Shown here in pieces: positions 8,538 through 16,895 of a DNA stretch of 64,000 nt (its first letter is position 1; each line of letters opens with the position of its first letter). The DNA lies in NCBI GenBank assembly GCA_009797885.1, contig WNKP01000019.1, positions 1-64,000 on the forward strand. Direction: 5' to 3'. A program made the position numbers and the translations under genes. Origin of the DNA: Flavobacteriaceae bacterium GF1. GTDB taxonomy: Bacteria; Bacteroidota; Bacteroidia; Flavobacteriales; Flavobacteriaceae. The notes beneath the pieces were generated by a model. The model was not told the origin of the DNA and made no database searches. It saw only the letters and a program-made list of their open reading frames with translations.

Positions 8538-9022
8538 TGGTTTTGCTAAAGATTCTGGCCATACTGGCCCTGAGCTTTATCGCTTTCCAGGATTTTAAGG
8601 AAAGAAGGGTCTTTTGGTTCCTGTTTCCCCTTTTGGCCCTACTATTGACCAGCATCCATTTTTTATACAGTCCCTTGACCACTATATATTTTTACCATAT
8701 CCTGTTGAACCTCTTGGCAGTACTATTGGTATTGACCCTTGTCTTCTTGTATACCCGATTGGTCCAAAAAAAGCGATTTGTTGACCATAGTCTTGGATTG
8801 GGGGATATTCTCCTGTTCATTGGTTTGGCAATGGCCTTTCCAACGGTCACATTTTTGATTTTGTTCACTAGCTCGCTCTTTTGTTCCTTGATCGCTTTTT
8901 TTGCACTTAAAGGGCGTTCCGCACACGCTACCATTCCCTTGGCAGGCCTTATGGGCCTATTTTTTAGTATGGCCATTGGATATTCCCTCTTTTTTGAACA
9001 TCCCTCCCTTTATATCTTCTAA
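8537..9022 (+). CDS. prepilin peptidase (A24 aspartic protease)
   Basis: A 161-residue inner-membrane protein of about six helices when started at the ATG overlapping the pseudopilin stop. A start at 8489 would add 16 polar residues and overlap the pseudopilin by 49 nt. Asp19 (AFQDFKERR) and Asp90 in GLGD are the two conserved aspartates of type IV prepilin peptidases. The N-terminal methyltransferase/zinc domain of full-length PilD is absent, as in the short archaeal-type forms. It would remove the leader of the upstream pseudopilin. Confidence 0.85.
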   Translation: MVLLKILAILALSFIAFQDFKERRVFWFLFPLLALLLTSIHFLYSPLTTIYFYHILLNLLAVLLVLTLVFLYTRLVQKKRFVDHSLGLGDILLFIGLAMAFPTVTFLILFTSSLFCSLIAFFALKGRSAHATIPLAGLMGLFFSMAIGYSLFFEHPSLYIF

Positions 9023-9024
9023 CT

Positions 9025-10434
9025 ATGATTGCGGACTATACCATTGCTTTGGATTTGGCACAACATATCAGTGCAGAACAGGCCTTTCATTATCGGATCG
9101 TTCCCAAAATCCGCAATAATGGCACATTGGTGCTCATGACGGATGCGGAAAGGCTACAGGAACTGGAATCGGAGCTACAAATTGTACTGGACATCCCCTT
9201 GGAGTTGGAGCATATCGATTCCGATACCTTGCAACATCTTTTGACGGCCAATTATCGAAAATCTCGAAAATCAGCCAGTGATGAACTGCGTTTCACCACC
9301 GATTTTTTGGAAAACCTATTGGTGACCGCCAAGGAGCTTGGCAGTAGCGATATCCATTTTGAGCCCTATGAAAACCATTGTAGGGTCCGTTTTCGATTGG
9401 ACGGAAAACTGGTGGAACAGTTCCATGTGGCCCTAGAGGAATATCCCACCATAGTGAACAAGATAAAGATAAGGGCAGGTCTGGACATTGCGGAAAAACG
9501 GTTGCCCCAAGACGGACGAATTACGGTAAAATCCACAGGGGCCGAATTTGATATTCGGGTTTCCTCCCTGCCTACCTTATTTGGGGAGAAAATCGTACTT
9601 CGGATTTTGAACAGGGATACTGAACAATTGAGCCTACAAGATTTGGGGCTCAATGATCTGCAATTGCGGCGTTATACCGAGGGTACTAAAAAACCCAATG
9701 GCATTGTCCTGATTTCGGGGCCCACCGGTTCCGGAAAAACCACCACGCTGTACGCGACCCTAAAACTATTGAACAATACCGAAACCAATATCCTGACCAT
9801 TGAGGACCCTATTGAATATACCTTGGGAGGCATCAACCAAGTACAGTTAAAGGAAAACATCGGTTTGGATTTCGCCAGTGCACTGCGCACTTTTTTGAGG
9901 CAGGATCCGGATATTATCATGGTTGGGGAGATTCGGGATGTAAAAACGGCCAATATGGCCATTCGAGCGGCACTTACCGGACATTTGGTCCTGTCCACCA
10001 TACATACCAACTCTGCATGGGCAACCGTATCCCGATTGATCGATATGGGCATTCCTCCCTTTTTGATAGCGAGTACCTTAAACCTGAGCGTGGCACAACG
10101 GTTGGTACGTAAACTCTGTCCTTTATGTAAGGAACAAAAACCGGTATCCCAGGAACTGTTCCCGGAAGGGTTCCAAATCCCAAAAAATTTGTCCCACCAT
10201 TATGAGGCCGTTGGGTGCCATGAATGTTTCCACACCGGATATTCCGGTAGGAAGGCCCTGTATGAAGTGATTCCCATCACCCAAGAATTAAGCGGACATA
10301 TTAAAAACAACGTCCTGGAAATCGACTCCTACATAAGGTACCATAGCATTACCACCTTACGGGAAAATGCCCTTGCCATGCTTTTGGAAGGGACGACGTC
10401 CATAGAAGAAATATATTCCCTCTTAACCAGTTGA
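9025..10434 (+). CDS. gspE: GspE/PilB-type secretion ATPase
   Basis: A 469-residue cytoplasmic hexameric ATPase that powers pseudopilus assembly. Visible motifs are Walker A GPTGSGKTT (232-240), an Asp box (TIEDPIEY, 258-265), Walker B with DPDIIMVGEIRD (around 294-305), a His box (STIHTNSA, 324-331) and a tetracysteine zinc site (C365, C368, C398, C401). The N-terminal N1E-like region is short. It starts 2 nt after the peptidase. The zinc site favours GspE/PilB (assembly) over PilT (retraction). Confidence 0.92.
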   Translation: MIADYTIALDLAQHISAEQAFHYRIVPKIRNNGTLVLMTDAERLQELESELQIVLDIPLELEHIDSDTLQHLLTANYRKSRKSASDELRFTTDFLENLLVTAKELGSSDIHFEPYENHCRVRFRLDGKLVEQFHVALEEYPTIVNKIKIRAGLDIAEKRLPQDGRITVKSTGAEFDIRVSSLPTLFGEKIVLRILNRDTEQLSLQDLGLNDLQLRRYTEGTKKPNGIVLISGPTGSGKTTTLYATLKLLNNTETNILTIEDPIEYTLGGINQVQLKENIGLDFASALRTFLRQDPDIIMVGEIRDVKTANMAIRAALTGHLVLSTIHTNSAWATVSRLIDMGIPPFLIASTLNLSVAQRLVRKLCPLCKEQKPVSQELFPEGFQIPKNLSHHYEAVGCHECFHTGYSGRKALYEVIPITQELSGHIKNNVLEIDSYIRYHSITTLRENALAMLLEGTTSIEEIYSLLTS

Positions 10435-10438
10435 CCGT

Positions 10439-12670
10439 ATGAAATACCCTATTTTGGCATTTTTGCTGTTTATCGGTCTCCATGGCTCAGCACAGGACGA
10501 GGGCCGTATTCTTGGGATCCAGAACAATCTGGAGGCCTTGGCCGTTGATAATAAGGGATTGACCGAGACCCTTAAATTGGACATCAATGTAAGCAGTGTT
10601 CCTTTGTCCAATTTTCTCCTGGCCGTTTCAGAGGTCCATCAAATCAATATTAACATTGACCCAAGCCTACAGGGCATCAACATTGTCAACAATTTTTCCA
10701 ATGTGGCCGTAGCCGATCTTTTGGTTTTTTTGTGCAAGGAATATGGGTTGGATATTGATTTTACAGGGAATATCCTATCCATTAAAAAATATGAGCCCCC
10801 ACCACCCATCATTCCGGAAAAGGAAATTCTGGTCTCATACGACCCCATAAACAATAGCTTGTCCACTGATTTGAGGAATGACCCTTTGGAAAAGACCTTT
10901 CGAAAGTTGATTGATGTTAGCGGCCAAAACCTATTGTTTGGAAATGGAATGGAAAACATACCGCTTACGCTGTACCTTAAGGACGTGCCTTTTGAAATTG
11001 CCATGGAGAAACTGGCAGGGACCAATGGTCTTAGTTTTTCCAAGTCGCGTGATGGTTTTTATTTGTTCGACCGGATAGACCCACCTGCTTCCAATACGGA
11101 AGGCACCTCTGCCACGAACCGCAGATCATACGGCCAGAACAGTAATTTCAACTATCAGGTCATAGATACCACGAAAAGGATTGTTTCCGTGGACTTTGAC
11201 AATGTCCCGCTTGCGGACATCATTAAATCCATGGCCCATGACTTGAACCTGGATATTTACATGGCCACTCCATTACAGGAGGCCGGTAATGTGAGCATCA
11301 AGGCCAAACAAATGTATTTTGATGAATTGTTGACCAAGATTTTTGAGAGCAAGGCCTCGACTTCCTTTTCGAACAATCGAGCTTTGAACGATCCCACCAA
11401 TGGTCCCACAAGGGGACAGCCCAGCAATTTTAATCCTGCACAGGCCCAAAACCGCGGAACGTCCTTTACCTTTAAAAAAGAAGATGACATTTATTATTTT
11501 GGGACCGCAGATCAATTGAGCGTACGTAGGTTCGAGGTGGTGCAGATGATGCACCGCTCGGTGGAACTGTTGGGAGACCCCATGCCTTCTTCCTCATTTA
11601 ACCGATCTGCGGGAAGGACCGTCACCGGGGGAGTCAACTATTTGGGGAATGGTTTTCAAAACGGTGGTGTTCCAGGAGGGGTTGGAGTAGGAGCGGGACT
11701 TGGAAATCGTGGACAGAATTTCAATAATCAAAGGCCCATTACCCCACAGAACAATCAATTTGGGAATTACAGCACTGCTGCCGAAGCGATTGTAAATATT
11801 CTTCCTGCCGAGGTTACGGCCGATTTGGACATCCAAGTGGATTTTGAATTGAACAGTTTTTTGGTCAGCGGCCCCGCAACCCACATTAATAGGTTTAAAA
11901 AATTCATCAAGGAAATTGATAAACCGGTTCCCGTAGTACTTATTGAGGTCATGTTGATTGAGGTACGCAGGAATGCTACCGTGGAAACAGGAATCAGTTG
12001 GGGCATTGGCGATGGTCCCGTGGACACCCAAGGGGCTATTTTTCCAGAAGCGAACCTAACATTGGGTGCCCAAACAGTGAACAAGATCATTGGCGGTTTT
12101 GATGGGTTCGGTTCCTTTAATATCGGTAAGGTAGTGCCCGAGTTTTTTGCCACGATCAAGGCCATGGAAGCCAATGGAAACATTAAAATTCGTTCCACCC
12201 CCAAATTATCCACCTTAAATGGGCACCGCGCCAATCTTTCCATAGGGGAAACCACCTATTACGTGGTGACCAGTCAGAATTTCTTTGGCGCACAGATTCC
12301 AACGGCCTCCGAAATCCGTAATTTTCTGCCCATAGACGCGCAATTGGCGGTGAGTATCAAACCCCTGGTTTCCGGAAACGGACAAGTGACCCTGGAAATC
12401 AATGTGATCCAATCCGATTTCAGCGGGGAGCGCATTGATGAGGACGCCCCTCCAGGGTTGACTTCAAGGGAATTTAGTTCCATTATCCGCATGCAGAACC
12501 AAGATTTGGCCATTTTGGGCGGCCTGGAGGAAAAAATCAAAACCGATACGGGCAGTGGGGTGCCCTTTTTAGCTCGAATACCGATAATAAAGTGGCTTTT
12601 TAGCCAACGGAGTAGGGAAGACTCCAAACAGAAGTTGACCATTCTAATTAAACCAACCGTTATCTACTAG
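10439..12670 (+). CDS. gspD: GspD-like outer-membrane secretin
   Basis: A 743-residue protein with a signal peptide (ending GSAQ). The periplasmic N0/N1-type domains span about residues 35-370 and are interrupted by Asn/Gln/Gly-rich linkers around 310-330 and 390-440. The C-terminal secretin domain includes 'VLIEVMLIEVRRNATVETGISWG', 'STPKLSTLNGHRANLSIG', 'SREFSSIIRMQNQDLAILGG' and 'VPFLARIPIIKWLF'. It forms the outer-membrane channel. The stop overlaps the GTG start of the next gene by one base. No pilotin gene is visible nearby. Confidence 0.9.
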   Translation: MKYPILAFLLFIGLHGSAQDEGRILGIQNNLEALAVDNKGLTETLKLDINVSSVPLSNFLLAVSEVHQININIDPSLQGINIVNNFSNVAVADLLVFLCKEYGLDIDFTGNILSIKKYEPPPPIIPEKEILVSYDPINNSLSTDLRNDPLEKTFRKLIDVSGQNLLFGNGMENIPLTLYLKDVPFEIAMEKLAGTNGLSFSKSRDGFYLFDRIDPPASNTEGTSATNRRSYGQNSNFNYQVIDTTKRIVSVDFDNVPLADIIKSMAHDLNLDIYMATPLQEAGNVSIKAKQMYFDELLTKIFESKASTSFSNNRALNDPTNGPTRGQPSNFNPAQAQNRGTSFTFKKEDDIYYFGTADQLSVRRFEVVQMMHRSVELLGDPMPSSSFNRSAGRTVTGGVNYLGNGFQNGGVPGGVGVGAGLGNRGQNFNNQRPITPQNNQFGNYSTAAEAIVNILPAEVTADLDIQVDFELNSFLVSGPATHINRFKKFIKEIDKPVPVVLIEVMLIEVRRNATVETGISWGIGDGPVDTQGAIFPEANLTLGAQTVNKIIGGFDGFGSFNIGKVVPEFFATIKAMEANGNIKIRSTPKLSTLNGHRANLSIGETTYYVVTSQNFFGAQIPTASEIRNFLPIDAQLAVSIKPLVSGNGQVTLEINVIQSDFSGERIDEDAPPGLTSREFSSIIRMQNQDLAILGGLEEKIKTDTGSGVPFLARIPIIKWLFSQRSREDSKQKLTILIKPTVIY

Positions 12671-13881
12671 TGTTCGGCAACTTTCTTAAATACATACAAA
12701 CGGGTTCCTCTTTTCAGGGATTGGAAGTGTTTTCAACATCAGATCGTTCCCACCACTATGCCTTGATCTTGATAAGGAAAAAGAAGAATGAACTCGTTAT
12801 GGAACAGCAAATGGTCTATGAAGACTGGGATACCATGGTCCGTTCATTGAAATCCAACTTGCCCCTATGCATTGCCTTTTCCTTGGAGGAGATCATCACC
12901 AAAAAAACCGATGCCGAAAAAAGGGTGGAAGGGGAAGCCTTGGTCAACCATATGTTTCCCAACATTAACTTCGACACCATTTTTTTTGAGACCTACCCCT
13001 TGCTTGAGGATACCCATATCTCCATCTCCAAAAAGAAAAGTGTACTGGAGTACCTGGAGCAACTGGAAAAGGTGAACATAAAACCCGTTTCCCTGTTTTT
13101 AGGTTGTAGTGCCCTAGCTGCCATAATTCCTTATATTACCAATTCCACGATCGGTACCAATACCTTTTCCTTAGGGATCGATCGGAGCACTAAAAAAATT
13201 ACATCCTTACACGCATCCGATTCCTCTCTGGATCTGGTGTATGAACTAAACGGTCTGGCCATAAAATCCCAATTCTTGATGGCTTTTGGAGCTATTTTGG
13301 GCTATCTATCCCCAGTTGCAAAAAACTCCAATCTTTCTGGATTACTGAATTTGCTACAGACGGATTTCACCAACAAAAGACTGTTTTCCCTTTTAGTGCG
13401 ATTTTCCCTATTCCTTATCCTGGGAGTCCTTATGGCCAATTTTCTGGTATTCAACCATTATTTCAAAAAGGTTCAGAAATTGCAAGAACTGACCAGTATC
13501 ACGGAAAACAACCGGGAAATCTACCAAGGGCTTTTGGGAAAGGTAACCGCAAAAGAAGAACGCTTAAAAACCATTGTGTCCCATTCCAGCTCCAAGGTTT
13601 CGTATTATCTGGATGAATTGGCCTCCCGGATTCCCGGCACCATAAGATTGGAGCAACTGATTTACCAACCTTTGGCCACTCCGGTGCGTGAGACCAAACC
13701 CATAGTATTGGAAAAGAATAAAATCAAGGTTATTGGAACTACACAGGACCATGTTTCCTTTTCCGGCTGGATTGAGGCTTTAGAGGAATTACCTTGGATC
13801 CATTCCATACAAACCGTTGATTTTGATTATGAGAAATCGAATCGGACCCGTTTTGGAATCGAAATTAGCTGCGATGAATAG
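12670..13881 (+). CDS. PilM/PilN (GspL)-like assembly-platform protein, GTG start
   Basis: A 403-residue protein. Residues 1-230 resemble the actin-like cytoplasmic domain of GspL/PilM, although sequence support is weak. A transmembrane helix lies at about 238-260, followed by a periplasmic coiled coil and a ferredoxin-like domain like PilN/GspL. It appears to be a fused PilM-PilN arrangement that links the ATPase to the inner-membrane platform. The start is GTG overlapping the secretin stop (TAGTG), which indicates tight coupling. The assignment rests on topology and operon position more than on motifs. Confidence 0.65.
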   Translation: MFGNFLKYIQTGSSFQGLEVFSTSDRSHHYALILIRKKKNELVMEQQMVYEDWDTMVRSLKSNLPLCIAFSLEEIITKKTDAEKRVEGEALVNHMFPNINFDTIFFETYPLLEDTHISISKKKSVLEYLEQLEKVNIKPVSLFLGCSALAAIIPYITNSTIGTNTFSLGIDRSTKKITSLHASDSSLDLVYELNGLAIKSQFLMAFGAILGYLSPVAKNSNLSGLLNLLQTDFTNKRLFSLLVRFSLFLILGVLMANFLVFNHYFKKVQKLQELTSITENNREIYQGLLGKVTAKEERLKTIVSHSSSKVSYYLDELASRIPGTIRLEQLIYQPLATPVRETKPIVLEKNKIKVIGTTQDHVSFSGWIEALEELPWIHSIQTVDFDYEKSNRTRFGIEISCDE

Positions 13882-14386
13882 AAAAAAACGTTTAATGGTA
13901 GCCCTGTTTGGCGTTATAATGGCCTTGTTCCTTTGTTATAAATTGGCCATCTCCAGGACAATGGAACTCTATGGGGAATTCAAAACACTCCAGGAAGAAG
14001 CCGTGTTGGCCGATGAAATCCCCCAAAGGTTGGCGCGATTGGCCCAGAAGGAACAACAACTGGATTCCGCATTTGATCAAATGAATTTGGGAAATACTTC
14101 TGTGGAAAACAACCTCTTAAAGACCATTTCTTCCGAATCCAACAATCAATCTGTCCGTATTTCCGATTTTGAGGCCAAACATTCCATTGTAGCGAACAAT
14201 TTGGCCATAGATACCTACCGATTTACCCTCGAGGGACCTTTTACGGATATTCTCAAGGTTTTGTATGTATTGGAACAGAAAGGTGGATTTGGAAAAACAG
14301 TACATGTGGACTTTTTTAAGGAAAGGAATTTCCGCACTAAAAAGGAAAGTCTTAAAGGCACGGTTTTTTTGCAACAGTTTAATTGA
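13829..14386 (+). CDS. PilO/GspM-like inner-membrane protein
   Basis: About 185 residues: a short cytoplasmic segment (LESKLAAMNRKKR), one membrane helix (about residues 24-42) and a periplasmic coiled coil plus small domain. This is the usual topology of GspM/PilO, which pairs with GspL/PilN. In-frame starts exist at 13817, 13829 and 13874. I favour 13829 because the amphipathic segment before the helix is typical of the family, although 13874 would reduce the overlap with the upstream gene to 8 nt. It is the last gene of the operon. Confidence 0.65.
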   Translation: MRNRIGPVLESKLAAMNRKKRLMVALFGVIMALFLCYKLAISRTMELYGEFKTLQEEAVLADEIPQRLARLAQKEQQLDSAFDQMNLGNTSVENNLLKTISSESNNQSVRISDFEAKHSIVANNLAIDTYRFTLEGPFTDILKVLYVLEQKGGFGKTVHVDFFKERNFRTKKESLKGTVFLQQFN

Positions 14387-14774
14387 ACTATTGAAAAGTA
14401 CTTCATTCAATCCCGTACGCTTTTTCTTTTTGAATTGATTGTACAAATACTCCTTCCGTAATTGTTTTGTCCCATCCCGAACATGGTGCTGTGATCCCGA
14501 GGTAACGACATCTGGGGTTAACTCCCTATAATGGGCTTCCAAACACAGACCGCATACAAGAAGCCCCGGGATTATAAATTCCAATGCAATAGGGGATAAA
14601 AACAGTAATTGCCGGTCATGTGGTTTTGCGACCGGCAATTACAAACTAACTAACTAAACTAATGGTTGTAAAATCTAAAATCCCCAGGTAACCCACTCCA
14701 ATGGTTTTCCAAATTACAATGGGCTTCACCCAATCAATACTTGAATAACTTCCCGTTTGTAATGCCAGAAATCC
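14387..14774. other. intergenic region between convergent genes
   Basis: A non-coding stretch of 388 bp between the end of the secretion operon (plus) and the end of the GH3 remnant (minus). It holds the strong hairpin at 14605-14642 described separately. I recognise no gene or RNA in the rest; short open frames on the minus strand have no recognisable product. Confidence 0.5.
14605..14642 (-). terminator. Rho-independent terminator, 13-bp perfect stem
   Basis: GTAATTGCCGGTC at 14605-14617 pairs perfectly with 14630-14642, with a 12-nt loop. Read on the minus strand the stem is followed by TGTTTTTAT, a usable T-run, so it fits termination of the epimerase/GH3-remnant transcript. The stem may also stop plus-strand readthrough from the secretion operon. 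Confidence 0.75.
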
Positions 14775-15257
14775 CTAAATCGCCGTAATCCTTCCCGTAA
14801 GGGTTAGTTTTTCGATCAGTACGGAACCTTGCTTTGCCCTACTTTCGGATGGTTGTGCCCCACCTACTGAAATTTGGTACGCTCCAGGCCGTACCACTTT
14901 TTGCCCTTTGCCATTTACTACACTTAGTTGTTCTTTACTGATTTTAAAGGTTACTATTTTCCTTTCCCCAGATTCAAATGATACCCTTTCAAAAGCGGCC
15001 AAGGTCCTGTGTGGATTCAACATATCCGCATTGGGATTTTGAATGTACAATTGAACGACTTCTTCGCCTTTGAGGGCCCCTGTATTTTCAATAGCACCCT
15101 CCACAGTGAAGTCCTGACCTGCTTCTACAGTTTCCGGTACTTCAAAGTCACTGTATGTAAAGGTGGTATAACTTAAACCATAGCCAAATTCATATAAGGG
15201 GACGCCCTTAAAATACCGATAGGTCTTACCACCCGGTACTTTTGGCGAGGGGCATGG
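14775..15257 (-). pseudogene. C-terminal remnant of a GH3 beta-glucosidase
   Basis: An open stretch of 161 codons ending in TAG that matches the last part of GH3 enzymes: 'GKTYRYFKGVPLYEFGYGLSYTTF' followed by the fibronectin-III-like domain (EEVVQLYIQNP, LAAFERVSFESGE). Upstream the frame meets TGA at 15258-15260, and 27 bp further the intact epimerase ends. The catalytic TIM-barrel and alpha/beta sandwich domains (roughly 600 residues) are missing. I read it as a deletion remnant whose 5' part was lost next to the epimerase gene. No plausible start with a signal peptide exists, so it is probably not a functional protein. Confidence 0.8.
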
Positions 15258-15286
15258 TCATCTAATATCATTGGCTAGCTTGTAGG

Positions 15287-16276
15287 CTATAGTGCAGGCT
15301 TTGAACTGAAATCGAAAACGGTCTCATTTAAATATCGCTTTCCTGGCAACAGTATACTTGAAGGAAAATGGGGTTTATTCGGGGCATCGGGAAAGTTTTG
15401 GGTTTCAAAACATATGGCCGGATAGCTATCATATGATGCCCCCTGGGCAAAATTCAAATCAGGAAATTGCGGAGGTGTATATACGACCATAGCGGGTTGA
15501 TTCGTGAAGATTTTCATATATATTCCACTTTCCCTTGACCACATTGATGCAGCCAGTAGTGTCTTGGAGCGTACAAAGGTATCATCAAGTCCGGCAAACT
15601 CCGGCTTCCCAATTTTTGACATAGTTCTATAGTCATACCGGGTGCCTTTTACAGGTGCTATTTTTCCCGTGGGCAATAGGGAAGAATCGACAATCAGATA
15701 CTTTTCGCTATGAATCCGTAAGAGTTGGTTCAATACGGAACCATGACCATCCAAATTAAAATAGGAATGATGGGTCAAATTCAGTACCGTAGGCCTGTCC
15801 GTGGTTGCGGAATAGGTAATTTTTACGGCATTCGTTTCCAACAATTGGTATTTCACCTCAACATTTACCTCCCCCGGATAATGCTCTTCCATATGTTTGC
15901 TGTGGTAGCTAAGTATGGCAAAGGGATTTGCCCTATGGTTGACCTTTTCAAAAACCCATGTCCTCTTGTCAAAACCTTTTTTGCCGCCATGCAAATGCAC
16001 TCCATCCTTTTCATACAACTGATAAACATGGTCTTCCAGGGTAAAGGTCCCGTTTGAAATTCTCCCCGCATACCTTCCTATGGAAGCTCCCAAAAATAGA
16101 TTGTACCTTTGGTAGCTTTCCTGGGCATATGCATCGGGGGATTGTAGTCCTGCGACCACGTTTACCTGCCGGTTTTCAAGGGTTGGAACTTTTAGGGATA
16201 CAAGGGTTGCTCCATAATTGGAGATTTCCATCTCCATTCCTTTTTTGTTTTTCAGTTTAACGAATTCAACCCCCAT
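15287..16276 (-). CDS. galM: aldose 1-epimerase
   Basis: A 329-residue enzyme that interconverts alpha and beta anomers of hexoses. It has the family motifs GRYAGRI (68-74), HLHGGKKGFDKRTW with His95/His97, NLTHHSYFNL with His169/His170, and the C-terminal catalytic Glu291 in CFETQNFPDAPNKPHFP. Unlike many Bacteroidota GalM proteins it has no signal peptide, so it is probably cytoplasmic. It sits upstream of the GH3 remnant, which suggests the pair once belonged to a glucan-use operon. Confidence 0.9.
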   Translation of the reverse strand: MGVEFVKLKNKKGMEMEISNYGATLVSLKVPTLENRQVNVVAGLQSPDAYAQESYQRYNLFLGASIGRYAGRISNGTFTLEDHVYQLYEKDGVHLHGGKKGFDKRTWVFEKVNHRANPFAILSYHSKHMEEHYPGEVNVEVKYQLLETNAVKITYSATTDRPTVLNLTHHSYFNLDGHGSVLNQLLRIHSEKYLIVDSSLLPTGKIAPVKGTRYDYRTMSKIGKPEFAGLDDTFVRSKTLLAASMWSRESGIYMKIFTNQPAMVVYTPPQFPDLNFAQGASYDSYPAICFETQNFPDAPNKPHFPSSILLPGKRYLNETVFDFSSKPAL

Positions 16277-16513
16277 TTTTAGTGATGTGAAATTTTATCA
16301 AAAAGGTCGGATAAAGAATACATACCACCAAAATTTAGGGCATTCTGCACCCCTTTTTTTTGAGATTGCATCATTCCATATTATTTGTAGTGCATTTACC
16401 GGGACCAACGTTCCAAAAATCTTTTCCTTGCGCTACGATCCGGAGATATGCTTAAATTACCGAAAAACCGGTAGTAAGTTGCATCATTCCTAAAAAATGA
16501 CGTCTACAACTTA

Positions 16514-16673
16514 GAGCCTGTTTGGGAATTTGTCAATTGTTTTCTTATGCCCCTTTTTGCACGGCACATTGTTAAAATTTTAGTCCATAACTATGGCTAT
16601 GCACAAAAATTTTGCCTCGTTCCGCACAAAAATGGCCTATAACAATTCCAATCACAAATTCCCAAACAGGCTC
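16514..16673. repeat. MITE-like element with 20-bp terminal inverted repeats
   Basis: GAGCCTGTTTGGGAATTTGT at 16514-16533 is repeated in perfect inverted orientation at 16654-16673; the match extends a few more bases with one mismatch. The interior is also imperfectly self-complementary (LTLT-like palindromic halves around 'CATAACTATGG'), so the whole 160 bp could fold as one long hairpin. There is no coding capacity. It is probably a non-autonomous mobile element or a dispersed intergenic repeat. Confidence 0.65.
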
Positions 16674-16759
16674 TTAGACTGGGTTTGTTTTATTGTAACG
16701 TCGGTTCGATATGGGAAATCATGTAAGCTATGATGTCAATAGCTATATGTACTGTTACT

Positions 16760-16816
16760 TCGAGCGCAGTCGAGAAGCCTTGTTGAGTACTTTGATGAGG
16801 TCTCGACTGCGCTCGA
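16760..16816. repeat. inverted repeat TCGAGCGCAGTCGAGA
   Basis: TCGAGCGCAGTCGAGA at 16760-16775 pairs perfectly with 16801-16816 across a 25-nt loop. A close relative of one arm (TCTCGACTCCGCTCGATGTGAC) occurs at 44010-44031 in another intergenic region of this window, which shows that the unit is dispersed. It may act as a hairpin terminator or be a short intergenic repeat. Confidence 0.65.
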
Positions 16817-16895
16817 CCTGACAAAAAAGCAAATTGTTGAAAATTAAAACTAAAACTAAATTGTTACTTCGAACTCACGTTAATTAACCGATGAT

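Larger units (their letters stand above)
16277..16895. other. intergenic region with two inverted-repeat elements
   Basis: About 620 bp between epimerase (minus) and SigZ-like factor (plus), so it holds two divergent promoters. It contains a 160-bp element with 20-bp terminal inverted repeats (16514-16673) and a second inverted repeat (16760-16816), listed separately. No gene was recognised in 16277-16513. Confidence 0.5.

Noticed and set aside
9366-10183. Minus-strand open frames inside gspE
   Set aside because: They are antisense to conserved ATPase motifs and have no family resemblance.
14117-14638. Minus-strand frame over the end of the secretion operon
   Set aside because: Most of it lies antisense to the PilO-like gene; the remaining part has no recognised domain and crosses a terminator hairpin.
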